From the NCBI GenBank assembly GCA_903901015.1, contig CAIUPH010000082.1, positions 1-52,077 of the forward strand: DNA of 52,077 nucleotides, given 5' to 3'. This DNA is from Candidatus Bathyarchaeota archaeon (GTDB taxonomy: Archaea > Thermoproteota > Bathyarchaeia > Bathyarchaeales > Bathycorpusculaceae). Shown piece after piece: positions 15,929 to 23,744 of the stretch. Position 1 is the first letter of the stretch. Each line of letters starts with the position of its first letter. A program made the translations under genes and the position numbers. The notes beneath the pieces are model-generated. The model saw only the letters and a program-made list of their open reading frames with translations. It ran no database searches and had not been told where the DNA came from.

Positions 15929-16591
15929 ATGCAGATAAAAGCGGACCTCCACGTTCACACGACCTATTCCAAAGATTCACTGATAACCCCAAAAGACCTC
16001 ATCTACTACGCAAAGAAACGCGGGTTAAACGCCGTCGCTGTCACTGACCACAACCAGCTTGAAGGCGCATGGAAAATCGCTAAAGAAACCGACTTCCTCG
16101 TCATTCCAGGCATGGAAATCTCAAGCGCCGACGGACACATCACCGCACTCAACATAAAAGAACTCATTCCCCGAGGTCTCAGCGCGGTTGAAACTGTGGA
16201 GCGCATCCACAGGGCAGGCGGAGTTGCAATCGCATGCCACCCCTACGTGCTGTTCAAGGGATGCCTCAGGGATAATGTCTGCGCAACCTTCGACGCCATA
16301 GAAGTCATAAATGCACGGGCTTTCCCATACAAAAGAAGCATGAAGAAGGCTGAGGAAGCCGCAGAGCATTTCAAACTCTCACGTGTCGCTGGAACCGACG
16401 CTCATTATGGTCCCCAAATCGGCTACGGCTACACCGCAATCGAAGCGGCTGAGCCCACTGTTGAAGCCATCGCAAAAGCCATAGTTGATGGCCACTGCCA
16501 ACCTTTCGGGCAGCCTGTACCAGCCTTCATAAACTTAACCCAGCAGATGTTGAGGTTGAAGCGTATGGCTAAAAAATTCAGCCACACTTAA
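15929..16591 (+). CDS. PHP-domain metal-dependent phosphoesterase
   Basis: A 220-residue PHP (polymerase and histidinol phosphatase) protein. Metal ligands typical of the fold are visible: DLHVHT at 6-11, a Glu/His region AVAVTDHNQ near 36-44, EISSADGHI near 64-72, CHPY near 107 and GTDAHY near 155. Such stand-alone proteins hydrolyse phosphoesters such as nucleoside phosphates; the substrate here cannot be read from sequence. It follows metG closely on the same strand. Its stop overlaps the stop of the convergent glycosyltransferase by four bases. Confidence 0.85.
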   Translation: MQIKADLHVHTTYSKDSLITPKDLIYYAKKRGLNAVAVTDHNQLEGAWKIAKETDFLVIPGMEISSADGHITALNIKELIPRGLSAVETVERIHRAGGVAIACHPYVLFKGCLRDNVCATFDAIEVINARAFPYKRSMKKAEEAAEHFKLSRVAGTDAHYGPQIGYGYTAIEAAEPTVEAIAKAIVDGHCQPFGQPVPAFINLTQQMLRLKRMAKKFSHT

Positions 16592-17418
16592 ACATTAAGC
16601 CTAAAAGCCAACAGTTCCAACCCAATCTTCTTGGCGTCCCTGACGGGATTAACTTTTGAGGCGCCCTTTCCCCGTTCCGTCCATTGAACCGCCACTTCAG
16701 CCACTGGAAAACCCAGTTTTTTGCACCGCACAATCATTTCAGTATCGAAGAAGTACCCGTCTGACTTGGACACGTTGAGGACTGCCTCTGCAACTGGGCG
16801 GCTCATAGTTTTGAAGCCGCATTGGTGGTCATGGATGCCATCGAGAAAAAGCAACCTAACGGCGAGGTTGTAGGTTAAGCTGAATAGGGTTCTTGAGATA
16901 CCGCGTTGCACCCGTGAACCCGCAACATGCCGCGAGCCGATTGCCATTCCGCCGTTTTCTTTAACTATTTTTAGAAGTTGGGGTAGGCATTCGAGGTTAG
17001 TTGCTAAATCCACATCCATGAACGCTATGATTTTGCCTCTGGAATTTTGAAGGGCGTTTTTGATGCCTTTACCCTTACCCAACCGAGTTGGGGAATGCAG
17101 CAGAACAATGTTCGGGTTTTTTTTAGCCATTTTTGCAACTATGACGTCTGTGCCGTCGGTGCTGCCGTCCTCAGACACAATTATCTCATACGACTTAGAG
17201 AAAACCCTAACAGCCGCTTCCACTTCACGCACGCACCTCTCAATCTGCTCTGCCTCGTTGAAAGCTGGCAGCAAGATTGAAATTTCCCTGTTAGATTCCC
17301 CAATCTTCAAGCCGATTTCACTGGTTCCCAAACTGGGAAAACAAACGATGCATTGCCATAAATGAATTGTGTATTTCCCCAAAAATTCGGTGGATGCGGA
17401 TTTTGTGGGGATTCGCAA
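16588..17418 (-). CDS. Family 2 glycosyltransferase (polyprenyl-phosphate sugar synthase-like)
   Basis: A GT-A fold glycosyltransferase resembling dolichyl-phosphate mannose/glucose synthases. ILLPAFNEAEQIERCV begins the catalytic domain near residue 48, VSEDGSTDGT is the nucleotide-binding acidic loop, FMDVDLATN the DxD-like metal site, and DHQCGFKTM with WTERGKGASKVN the acceptor-side motifs typical of Dpm1-like enzymes. It lacks C-terminal membrane helices. The first 40 or so residues of the open frame (TTG at 17418) do not look conserved and the true start may be a TTG at 17310. It lies head-to-head with a GT39-like membrane transferase, which would use polyprenyl-linked sugars, so both may act in protein or lipid glycosylation. 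Confidence 0.88.
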   Translation of the reverse strand: MRIPTKSASTEFLGKYTIHLWQCIVCFPSLGTSEIGLKIGESNREISILLPAFNEAEQIERCVREVEAAVRVFSKSYEIIVSEDGSTDGTDVIVAKMAKKNPNIVLLHSPTRLGKGKGIKNALQNSRGKIIAFMDVDLATNLECLPQLLKIVKENGGMAIGSRHVAGSRVQRGISRTLFSLTYNLAVRLLFLDGIHDHQCGFKTMSRPVAEAVLNVSKSDGYFFDTEMIVRCKKLGFPVAEVAVQWTERGKGASKVNPVRDAKKIGLELLAFRLNV

Positions 17419-17553
17419 ACTCTTTTTAGATGCCGCCGCTAATTCTCATTCCATACAGGGGCGCTAACTATAATCCAAACATCCAGCACCAGCGAACAAT
17501 CCACGCAAATTAAAGTTGGGTTCGCCAAAAAACACCAGTATACACTGGCTCTG

Positions 17554-19107
17554 ATGGTTTTCCTAATCATCTTCGCTGCGGCTGCCCTATACAATTTGGG
17601 TTACATGTCGGTGCAGTGGGATGAAATGCCCCATTTGATGGGCGGCGTAATGCTGACTCATGGGCAAACATGGGATTACATGAAGGTCTACGGCTACTAC
17701 CCGCCGGTCTTTGACTTCATCACTACGGCGTATTTTCAGATATTTGGGGCATCCCAAGTTGCGGGGCGACTAGTCGCTGTTACTTTTTCGCTTTTGGCAA
17801 TCGCGGTTTTGTTTGCGTTAACCAAGAAAACCTACGGAGCCAAGAACGCACTAATCGCAAGTGTCCTTTTGGGCACCATGCCCGGCTTTTTTTGGCTCAC
17901 AAGAGTAACGATGATAGAAACCATGCTCATCTTCTTCTTCACCCTAGTAATGTTCGCGTTTTACTCGTGGATAACTAAGGACACTTACAAAACCCTGATT
18001 TTTAGCGGCTTAGTCTTGGGGATTGGTGTTTTGGCAAAGTATCAGATCATCGTAGCCGCAATCGCGATGCTTTTGAGCATTCTGTTTTTGTGCAGAAAAC
18101 GCTTAAAGATCAGCCTCGCAAAGTTCCTCGTCATCATTTTAATCGTGGTTTTAATCGTTGTGCCATGGCTTTTTATGGTTTACCAGTACAACGGAGCCAC
18201 CAAATTCCAAACCCTCCAATACGTTATGACCGAAGGCGGCCAAGACCGACCAGCCTACAGCAACCGATTCCAGCCCATCCCCATATTCTACCTCATCGAA
18301 ATGACCTGGCCCTTCAACGACATCCCCGTCAACCCGGTTTCGCTGCCGATTCTGGCTCTGGGCCTATGCGGCTTGGGATTGTTTGCTTACCGAAGAAAAA
18401 AACAAGACATATTTTTCCTCACGTGGTTCATGGTAATCTATGTTTTCTTCACGTTCATCCCCAACCGGCAATGGCGTTATGTGACCCCTCTTTTCCCGAT
18501 TTTAGCAATGTCCGCGGCATGCTTCATCATGTTCCTCTACGGCAGAGTCAGCATGTGGAAACCAAAACAAATCGGATTCAAGGGGAACCGCCAAAAGAAA
18601 CTTGCGTCAGCCTTCTTCATCTTCATTATTGCGTCGTTGGTTGCTTACGCGAGCTATGACACTTATGAGATGACTGCCCGCGACCAAATCCACATTCCCG
18701 TCCAAGAAGCAACAAACTACTTGGCGACGCACTTGGACCAGAACCAATCCGCCGTGCTGGTCTGCAGTTTTAACCTTCTCAGCGAAGACATGTTCAGGTT
18801 CTACCTGCCCTCTAACATGTCAAGGGACCAAGTCTGGCAGTACCCCGAATTAGCCGTCGACGCCTTCACACCCAACTTTAACATCACAGAATTCCTGAGT
18901 CTATGCCAAGAACGCAACGTAAAATACATCATACTCTTCGACTACGGAATCCACACCCAGTTCTTCAACACCACCCTGGACTACACACAGGTAGAAACCA
19001 TGATTTACTCTACTGGAAGATTCGGTGACCCCAAGGACCAACCGTTCTGGGGCGACTTCTACGGCAACATGGGCTACAGAATTTTCTTGGTTCGATTTTT
19101 AGGTTAG
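17554..19107 (+). CDS. GT39-like membrane glycosyltransferase (PMT/ArnT type)
   Basis: A 517-residue integral membrane protein. The first extracytoplasmic loop carries QWDEMPHL, the acidic pair position characteristic of the PMT/ArnT/GT39 family, followed by a YYPPVFDF loop and about ten hydrophobic helices; a soluble C-terminal part (about 360-517) is rich in aromatic residues. It should transfer sugar from a polyprenyl phosphate carrier. The ATG at 17554 lies within a hydrophobic helix; the same frame is open upstream (GFAKKHQYTLAL) but offers no ATG, GTG or TTG, so the start is uncertain. It is divergent from the GT2 gene, a natural donor-maker, and its stop overlaps DUF296 by four bases. 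Confidence 0.85.
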   Translation: MVFLIIFAAAALYNLGYMSVQWDEMPHLMGGVMLTHGQTWDYMKVYGYYPPVFDFITTAYFQIFGASQVAGRLVAVTFSLLAIAVLFALTKKTYGAKNALIASVLLGTMPGFFWLTRVTMIETMLIFFFTLVMFAFYSWITKDTYKTLIFSGLVLGIGVLAKYQIIVAAIAMLLSILFLCRKRLKISLAKFLVIILIVVLIVVPWLFMVYQYNGATKFQTLQYVMTEGGQDRPAYSNRFQPIPIFYLIEMTWPFNDIPVNPVSLPILALGLCGLGLFAYRRKKQDIFFLTWFMVIYVFFTFIPNRQWRYVTPLFPILAMSAACFIMFLYGRVSMWKPKQIGFKGNRQKKLASAFFIFIIASLVAYASYDTYEMTARDQIHIPVQEATNYLATHLDQNQSAVLVCSFNLLSEDMFRFYLPSNMSRDQVWQYPELAVDAFTPNFNITEFLSLCQERNVKYIILFDYGIHTQFFNTTLDYTQVETMIYSTGRFGDPKDQPFWGDFYGNMGYRIFLVRFLG

Positions 19108-19547
19108 CATTCTAAGAATTCAAACCCAGTTGCTTCATTCTTTTTTCGTTTAGCTGAGCTGCCTGCCAACTCCAAAACGACAACTTCACCAATCTGCCAA
19201 ACCTCAACTCCCGCTCGCACGCACCCCGTGACCGCGTTGTCGTTTCTTCCAAAACTCGCATGCATATGCAGTTTGGGTTTGCCTTCTTCGTCGGTGAAGA
19301 TTGTTCCTACGCCGCAGCCTTCATGGACGCCCCTCAAAAGGGTCATCATGGGTTCGGGGGGCATGGCGTTTCCGTCTTTTGGTCCAACGATAACTTTGCT
19401 CTTGTCTTGAGCGCCGCCGAGGAAGAAGCAGAGCGCGCTTTTTACTTTTTTTTCTGCTGCGAATTTCTCTACGACTTCATGGAGAGTTTCGCCGTGGTGG
19501 AGTCTTAGGATAAAGATTCTTCCAAGTTTAGCTTCAGTGAAATTCAA
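19104..19547 (-). CDS. DUF296/PPC-domain protein
   Basis: A 147-residue protein with the PPC (plant and prokaryote conserved) fold: FILRLHHGETLHEVVEKFA, GGAQDKSKVIVGP, GVGTIFTDEEGKPKLHMHASFGRND and GEVVVLEL. The HxHxxxG segment is the conserved putative metal-binding signature. Members are trimeric; in bacteria they are single-domain proteins of unclear role, in plants they form part of AT-hook proteins. The four-base overlap with the upstream small gene at 19544-19804 suggests one transcript. Confidence 0.85.
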   Translation of the reverse strand: MNFTEAKLGRIFILRLHHGETLHEVVEKFAAEKKVKSALCFFLGGAQDKSKVIVGPKDGNAMPPEPMMTLLRGVHEGCGVGTIFTDEEGKPKLHMHASFGRNDNAVTGCVRAGVEVWQIGEVVVLELAGSSAKRKKNEATGFEFLEC

Positions 19548-19804
19548 AGGAGTTGCCTCTTAGGTAAAATTGAGAATGACAAATATAAAAGAGTTGAATT
19601 GATGCAAAAATTTTCTTCTTGAAAGAAGAACGTTCTGCGGTTTATACTCTGTTTAAGTATAGTGTTTGGTTTGCGTCTTCTTTTCTGTTCTGCGAAGGCA
19701 TCTTTGGTGCTGCGGAAACCGTTGTTTTGGCGGTTATCTGGCAGTTTACGCGGTGCCTTACTGCATTTTTCTGTGACATATTTTTCGACCTCTTGAAGAG
19801 CCAA
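19544..19804 (-). CDS. Possible small basic protein upstream of the DUF296 gene
   Basis: An 86-codon frame begins with TTG at 19804 and overlaps the DUF296 start by four bases. The first 60 residues are strongly basic (EQKRRRKPNTILKQ); the last 20 are hydrophobic and AT-rich. A TATA-like TTTATAAG lies about 25 nt before the TTG, fitting a leaderless start. I recognise no family. It could instead be the 5' leader of the DUF296 message. Confidence 0.35.
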   Translation of the reverse strand: MALQEVEKYVTEKCSKAPRKLPDNRQNNGFRSTKDAFAEQKRRRKPNTILKQSINRRTFFFQEENFCINSTLLYLSFSILPKRQLL

Positions 19805-19925
19805 TGAAATATTAGATTATACTTATAAACATTATCCCGCTTTTAAAACTGCACTTTAGAAACTATATACAATGTATAACATGCAAAAAACCCAAGCGAA
19901 TGACTGAATCTAAACAGCCCCGAAG

Positions 19926-20519
19926 TCAGCGCCTGTAACGGTCGTTTCTCCATACATCCGCGCTGTCACTGTAGCCACGCCGTTCCCAGAAACCCAACTC
20001 CTTATTTCGTGTAAACCGCAAACCTACCACCCACAACGCGCTCTTGTACGCGTACTTGCTGGGCACTATAAGGCGCAAAGGAAACCCCAACCCCTCATCC
20101 AACGCTTCACCGTTAAGCTTATACGCCAAAAGCACATCGTCACCCTCGAGTTCCTCATGAAAAAGCGAAGTCGTATAGCTGTCAGCGCACTCAAACGTCA
20201 CAGCTCTTGCGACGTCCCGAGGTTTAACGAGTTTTTCGATGTCTCTGATTTTGACGCCTTCCCACTTGCAATCCAGAACGCTCCAGCCTTCCACGCAGTG
20301 AAAATCGCTAACGGAAACAGTTTTGGGCAAAGCCATAAAATCGTTCCAGCTGAGTTTCACGGAGTTTTCGACTTCGCCGCCGACTGTCAACGTGTAGGTT
20401 TCCAGCTTCAGTTGTGGATTGGTTGATGCGATGCCCGGGTGGTCTGTACCCCAACGTAAGATACGGTCTGTAGCCTGCTGGTCAGGAGGCAATCGTTTCT
20501 TTTGTTTAGAAGCTGACAA
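19926..20519 (-). CDS. Molybdopterin-dependent oxidoreductase, sulfite oxidase family
   Basis: A 197-residue protein made of just the sulfite-oxidase-type molybdopterin domain. DFHCVEGWSVLDCKWEGV near 75-92 contains the cysteine that ligates molybdenum (HCVEGW). TFECADSYTTSL, PLRLIVPSKYAYKSALWV and GFWERRGYSDSADVW follow the MsrP/YedY pattern. It has no twin-arginine signal and no membrane helix, so it is predicted to be cytoplasmic, unlike exported MsrP. The start is TTG at 20519. The substrate is unknown; methionine sulfoxide or another oxo-anion is a guess. Neighbouring genes do not encode an obvious electron partner. Confidence 0.88.
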   Translation of the reverse strand: MSASKQKKRLPPDQQATDRILRWGTDHPGIASTNPQLKLETYTLTVGGEVENSVKLSWNDFMALPKTVSVSDFHCVEGWSVLDCKWEGVKIRDIEKLVKPRDVARAVTFECADSYTTSLFHEELEGDDVLLAYKLNGEALDEGLGFPLRLIVPSKYAYKSALWVVGLRFTRNKELGFWERRGYSDSADVWRNDRYRR

Positions 20520-20563
20520 AAAGAACCCTATAGAGAATTTGTTAACAGTCGAAATAAACGTTG

Positions 20564-20815
20564 CTAATGCTCAGTTCTAGATAAGTCAAGTGTTCGAAAA
20601 ACTGTGTACCCATCTGCTGTTACAGTTGCCCTTAAACCTCTAGCATGAACAATCTTTTCCAGGTAACCTGTAGAATCTGTGTTATCCCATTTAACGTTCA
20701 ACGTCCAGTCTCCATTACTAAAAGTCGGCGTTAAAGAAACAACAGTCGCAAAACGCATAGACTCACATGCAACCATCAAATCCTGCAGCAGTGACAACGC
20801 TTCTTCTCTTTTCAT
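20564..20815 (-). CDS. Hypothetical protein, distant paralogue of the gene at 4004-4252
   Basis: An 83-residue protein starting MKREEALSLLQDLMVACESM, with strands VVSLTPTF and WTLNVKWD, a helix YLEKIVHARGL and a final strand DGYTVFRTL. The secondary-structure order and several matched positions resemble the protein at 4004-4252, suggesting a small archaeal alpha/beta family present in more than one copy. No function can be given. It sits alone between the molybdoenzyme and DinB genes on the same strand. Confidence 0.6.
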   Translation of the reverse strand: MKREEALSLLQDLMVACESMRFATVVSLTPTFSNGDWTLNVKWDNTDSTGYLEKIVHARGLRATVTADGYTVFRTLDLSRTEH

Positions 20816-20901
20816 AGTCTCAGCTCAAGATTATTTCATTTAAAAAACCTCCGCCATTGGTTTAAGGTTTCTTAACTGAAAAACCATAACATCTTTATAG
20901 T

Positions 20902-22011
20902 TTAGATGCTTTGGAAAAAACTCGACAGTTGCTTCTGCTTAGGCTCCTCTCTGCTGAACCCTGAAACTTTGACGCCGACCCTTCGGATTTCAAGCGTGGA
21001 TTCAGCAAGGTATTTTTCGAATAGCAAACGGACATTTGTTTCGATTGCTGCTTTGCTTTTAGCGGGTTGCTCGAGAGTGATGGAGCGGGTTTTGCTGCTT
21101 AAATCAACCATAACCATGTAGATCGCGACTGTTTTGAAGCTAAGGTTTTTCTCTGAAACCTCCCTGTACACGTCCGCAGTTAATTCGGTGGTTTTCTGCA
21201 GAATAAACTCGAGGTCGCGGGTGTCCTGCTTTAGGGTGCCGATGCGGCTGATGGATTCGGCTTCGCCCTGCTCCACCACGGCTTCGTTATCGACTGCGTT
21301 TGCAGCGTTATGAAAGTATATGCCTATAACTTTGCCGAAGACTTCGATGAGCCTTTGACAATCATACTTTGCGAGGTCGCCGATTGTTTTTATCCCCATC
21401 TGCTCCATCCGCACCATGGTTTTCTTGCCTACACCCAACAGTCGATCAACATCAAGGGGCGCGAGGAAAAACCGTGCTTCTTCAGGTCTAACGATGGTTA
21501 ATCCGTCTGGTTTTTGGCTGTCGCAAGCGATTTTTGCCACGAGTTTGTTTGGTCCCACGCCGATGGTGAAGGAGATTCCGACCTGTGTTTTCACGTCTGC
21601 CTTGATTTTCTGCGCGTATTCCCTTGCCTTTTCAAAGCTGCCCTCCACCTGCTCGGTTACGTCGAGGTAGGCCTCGTCCACGCTGACTTGTTCGAGGCTG
21701 GTGGCGTATCCGCGGAAAATCTGCATTATGCGGTCGCTGATTTGGTCGTAGTATTCGTGGTCAACGTGGAAGAAGACGGCGTCGGTACCTTCGAGTTTGC
21801 GCTTCGCCAAGAAAAGGGGCATGCCTGATTTGACGGCGTATTTGCGGGCTACATAATTGCTGGTGGATACTGCTCCGCTTTCCTCGGTGCGCCCTGAATA
21901 AACGCCGACCACGATTGGTTTGTCTTTTATCGCTGGGTCGCGCAGTTCTTCGCATTGAGCGTAGAAGTAGTCGAAGTCGGCGAGCATAACTATGCGGTTC
22001 TGCATCAGCAC
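20902..22011 (-). CDS. dinB: DNA polymerase IV (Y family, Dpo4/DinB)
   Basis: A 369-residue translesion DNA polymerase. The metal-binding ADFDYFYAQCEE at 11-22, YVARKYAVKSGMP, SVDEAYLDVT with the two catalytic acidic residues, and GVGPNKLVAKIA are the standard palm and finger motifs; VDRLLGVGKKT marks the helix-hairpin-helix thumb, and a little-finger domain follows. The last 11 residues, QKQLSSFFQSI, form a textbook PCNA-interacting box (Q-x2-L-x2-FF), tying it to the archaeal sliding clamp. The gene overlaps the upstream radical SAM gene by seven bases, so the two are translationally coupled. Confidence 0.95.
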   Translation of the reverse strand: MLMQNRIVMLADFDYFYAQCEELRDPAIKDKPIVVGVYSGRTEESGAVSTSNYVARKYAVKSGMPLFLAKRKLEGTDAVFFHVDHEYYDQISDRIMQIFRGYATSLEQVSVDEAYLDVTEQVEGSFEKAREYAQKIKADVKTQVGISFTIGVGPNKLVAKIACDSQKPDGLTIVRPEEARFFLAPLDVDRLLGVGKKTMVRMEQMGIKTIGDLAKYDCQRLIEVFGKVIGIYFHNAANAVDNEAVVEQGEAESISRIGTLKQDTRDLEFILQKTTELTADVYREVSEKNLSFKTVAIYMVMVDLSSKTRSITLEQPAKSKAAIETNVRLLFEKYLAESTLEIRRVGVKVSGFSREEPKQKQLSSFFQSI

Positions 22012-22877
22012 AACCTTCCCTTTGCTTTAGGCATCAACCATGAACCGTCGCATGCGGCAGTGTTGAGTTGCGCTAAGCCTTCGCGGCAAACCCCAAACTG
22101 CAACCCATGCGCCACCGCCACATCCCGCACGCCCTTGAGGATTTTGAAGCGGTAATCCCGTGGCAAAAGTGCGCTGCCGCCGATTCGCTCGCCCTCCTGA
22201 AAGTACAATGGTTTAAGCTGCTCCATTACCTTCGGCAGGGCTTTTGAGAGCCGCATCCAATTGTCCGCTTTTGCCTTGTAGGTTGAGCAAGTTACATGTT
22301 TCACGCCGATGCTTGCGAGGGTCGCTATGAGTTTTTGGGGTTGGTCGTTTACGGTTGGGATGATGGGGTCGATGCGCACGGAAACGGGGATGTCTGCTTT
22401 GGTGAGGTCTTGGGCGGCTCTTATGCGTTGGCTGGGTGAAGGCGCGTTGGGCTCGAGGATTCTGGCGAGGTTATCGTCTTCGGTTGTGATGGTTAACGCA
22501 ACCGTGGCTGGAATCCTGCTGAGCAAATCGTCATCTCGGGTTACGAGGTTGCTTTTGGTGATTATTTGGATTCTGCAATTGCTTTCCGCAAGAATTTCGA
22601 GGCAGCGCCGCGTTAAGCCCTCGGTTGCTTCGATTCGGGGGTATGGGTCGGATGAGTTGGAGATCGAAATGGTTTCGCCGTTGAGTTTGGCGGCTTCCCG
22701 CTTGAGCATTGTCAATGCGTCTTTTTTGGGGTGGCAATCCTTGAAGTTGGGAATGTAGCTGGATGCGTAGCAGTAGGTGCATTGGTGATCGCATCCCGTG
22801 TAAGGGTTAAACGTGAGTTTGGATGGGCATGTGCAGAGGCCTGAACGCCAAGGGTCAAAGCTTGAAATCAGCAGCAC
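22005..22877 (-). CDS. Radical SAM protein, spore photoproduct lyase-like (SplB/Rv2578c type)
   Basis: A 290-residue radical S-adenosylmethionine enzyme. NPYTGCDHQCTYCYASSY near 24-40 holds the CxxxCxxC iron-sulfur motif in the context typical of the SPL/Rv2578c-like family; ISNSSDPYPRIEA, IITKSNLVTRD and VALTITTED follow the family pattern of TIM-barrel strands. Bona fide SPL repairs a UV-induced thymine dimer, but most non-spore-former homologues are uncharacterised. The seven-base overlap with the translesion polymerase DinB downstream suggests a DNA-damage role. It starts with GTG at 22877. Exact lesion or substrate is unknown. Confidence 0.85.
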   Translation of the reverse strand: MLLISSFDPWRSGLCTCPSKLTFNPYTGCDHQCTYCYASSYIPNFKDCHPKKDALTMLKREAAKLNGETISISNSSDPYPRIEATEGLTRRCLEILAESNCRIQIITKSNLVTRDDDLLSRIPATVALTITTEDDNLARILEPNAPSPSQRIRAAQDLTKADIPVSVRIDPIIPTVNDQPQKLIATLASIGVKHVTCSTYKAKADNWMRLSKALPKVMEQLKPLYFQEGERIGGSALLPRDYRFKILKGVRDVAVAHGLQFGVCREGLAQLNTAACDGSWLMPKAKGRLC

Positions 22878-23032
22878 CGAACATTCACTACTCCAATTAT
22901 GAGTTGCAGGCAGACAAAAACCATTCGCAACAAAAACCGTAATTACTCGTTAGTCTGTGAACTTTGGATTCTGTTGTTTTTCGGTAATGCTTAAATTTTG
23001 TTAACGCATTCCTCGTACCATGAGGTTTCAGT

Positions 23033-23410
23033 TTGCCTTACTGTCATAGATGCGGAACACTGCTTGATGTGGACGCACATTTCTGCCATAAATGCGGAAC
23101 GCCAGTGGCATCATTCGCCCCTTACGCTTATGTTCCTCCTGCACCTTCAGCTCCACAGCCTCAAGTACATTCTTCGAGAAAAGACCCTACCTTATTAATC
23201 GTCGGAATTCTAATCGCCGTTGTCGTTGTTGCGGTAATCATAATTGCCGTCTTCGCCATATTGTACCCGATTAACTTTAGCTCAAGCCAGAACAACGGCA
23301 ACCTCAACCAGATAAGCCAGATTTTGCAATGGAGCAACACACACGCAAACGGCATAGTTCAAGGCGCATCAGCCAAAACCGCGGCAATCAGTCCTCCCAC
23401 AATGGGTTAA
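23033..23410 (+). CDS. Zinc-ribbon membrane protein with type-IV-pilin-like topology
   Basis: A 125-residue protein. An N-terminal double-Cys zinc ribbon (CHRCG at 4-8, CHKCG at 18-22) is followed by a Pro-rich linker, one membrane helix (LLIVGILIAVVVVAVIIIAVFAILY at about 54-78, given here as a span) and a short polar tail. Such 'zinc-ribbon plus one helix' proteins are frequent in archaea and have no assigned role. The start is TTG at 23033 with GAGGT about 8 nt upstream. The stop codon lies in the first arm of a terminator-like inverted repeat. Confidence 0.7.
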   Translation: MPYCHRCGTLLDVDAHFCHKCGTPVASFAPYAYVPPAPSAPQPQVHSSRKDPTLLIVGILIAVVVVAVIIIAVFAILYPINFSSSQNNGNLNQISQILQWSNTHANGIVQGASAKTAAISPPTMG

Positions 23411-23433
23411 CGAGGATTTTCTTTTTTAACCCA
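23403..23433 (+). terminator. Inverted repeat with T-rich loop at the end of the zinc-ribbon gene
   Basis: TGGGTTAA at 23403-23410 pairs with TTAACCCA at 23426-23433, enclosing a T-rich 15-nt loop. The first arm contains the stop codon. Position and T content suggest transcription termination. Confidence 0.45.
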
Positions 23434-23500
23434 AATTAGCACGCCCTAAAAGTTTAAAACCATCCTCAAACTCTTACAAAGCAAAGAACAGGTGAATTTT

Positions 23501-23740
23501 TTGTCACAACCCAAAAAAGTAACAAAACAAGAATTAACCCAGAACAACGGAAAAAACGGCAAACCAGCGTTCATAGCCTACCAAGGCAAAGTCTACGATG
23601 TCACCGACAGCAGTTTCTGGATGGAAGGCGACCACATGGGCATGCATGATGCGGGGAAAGATTTAACTGATGAGCTTGAGATGGCGCCTCACCGGGACGA
23701 AAACTTTAAGCATGTAAAGTTTGTGGGCGACTTAGTTTAA
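23501..23740 (+). CDS. Cytochrome b5-like heme-binding domain protein
   Basis: A small stand-alone cytochrome-b5-like domain of about 79 residues. FIAYQGKVYDVTDSSFWMEGDHMGMHDAGKDLTDEL and HRDENFKHVKFVG (read in pieces) follow the b5 pattern of a 'GKVYDV' strand, a loop with the first His, then a distal His. The classic HPGG is changed to HMGMHDAG, as in many prokaryotic b5-like and steroid-binding relatives, so heme binding is plausible but not certain. TTG at 23501 is preferred because GGTG lies 5-8 nt upstream; a GTG at 23492 is in frame. It is convergent with the CysRS-like gene. Confidence 0.8.
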   Translation: MSQPKKVTKQELTQNNGKNGKPAFIAYQGKVYDVTDSSFWMEGDHMGMHDAGKDLTDELEMAPHRDENFKHVKFVGDLV

Positions 23741-23744
23741 GCGC

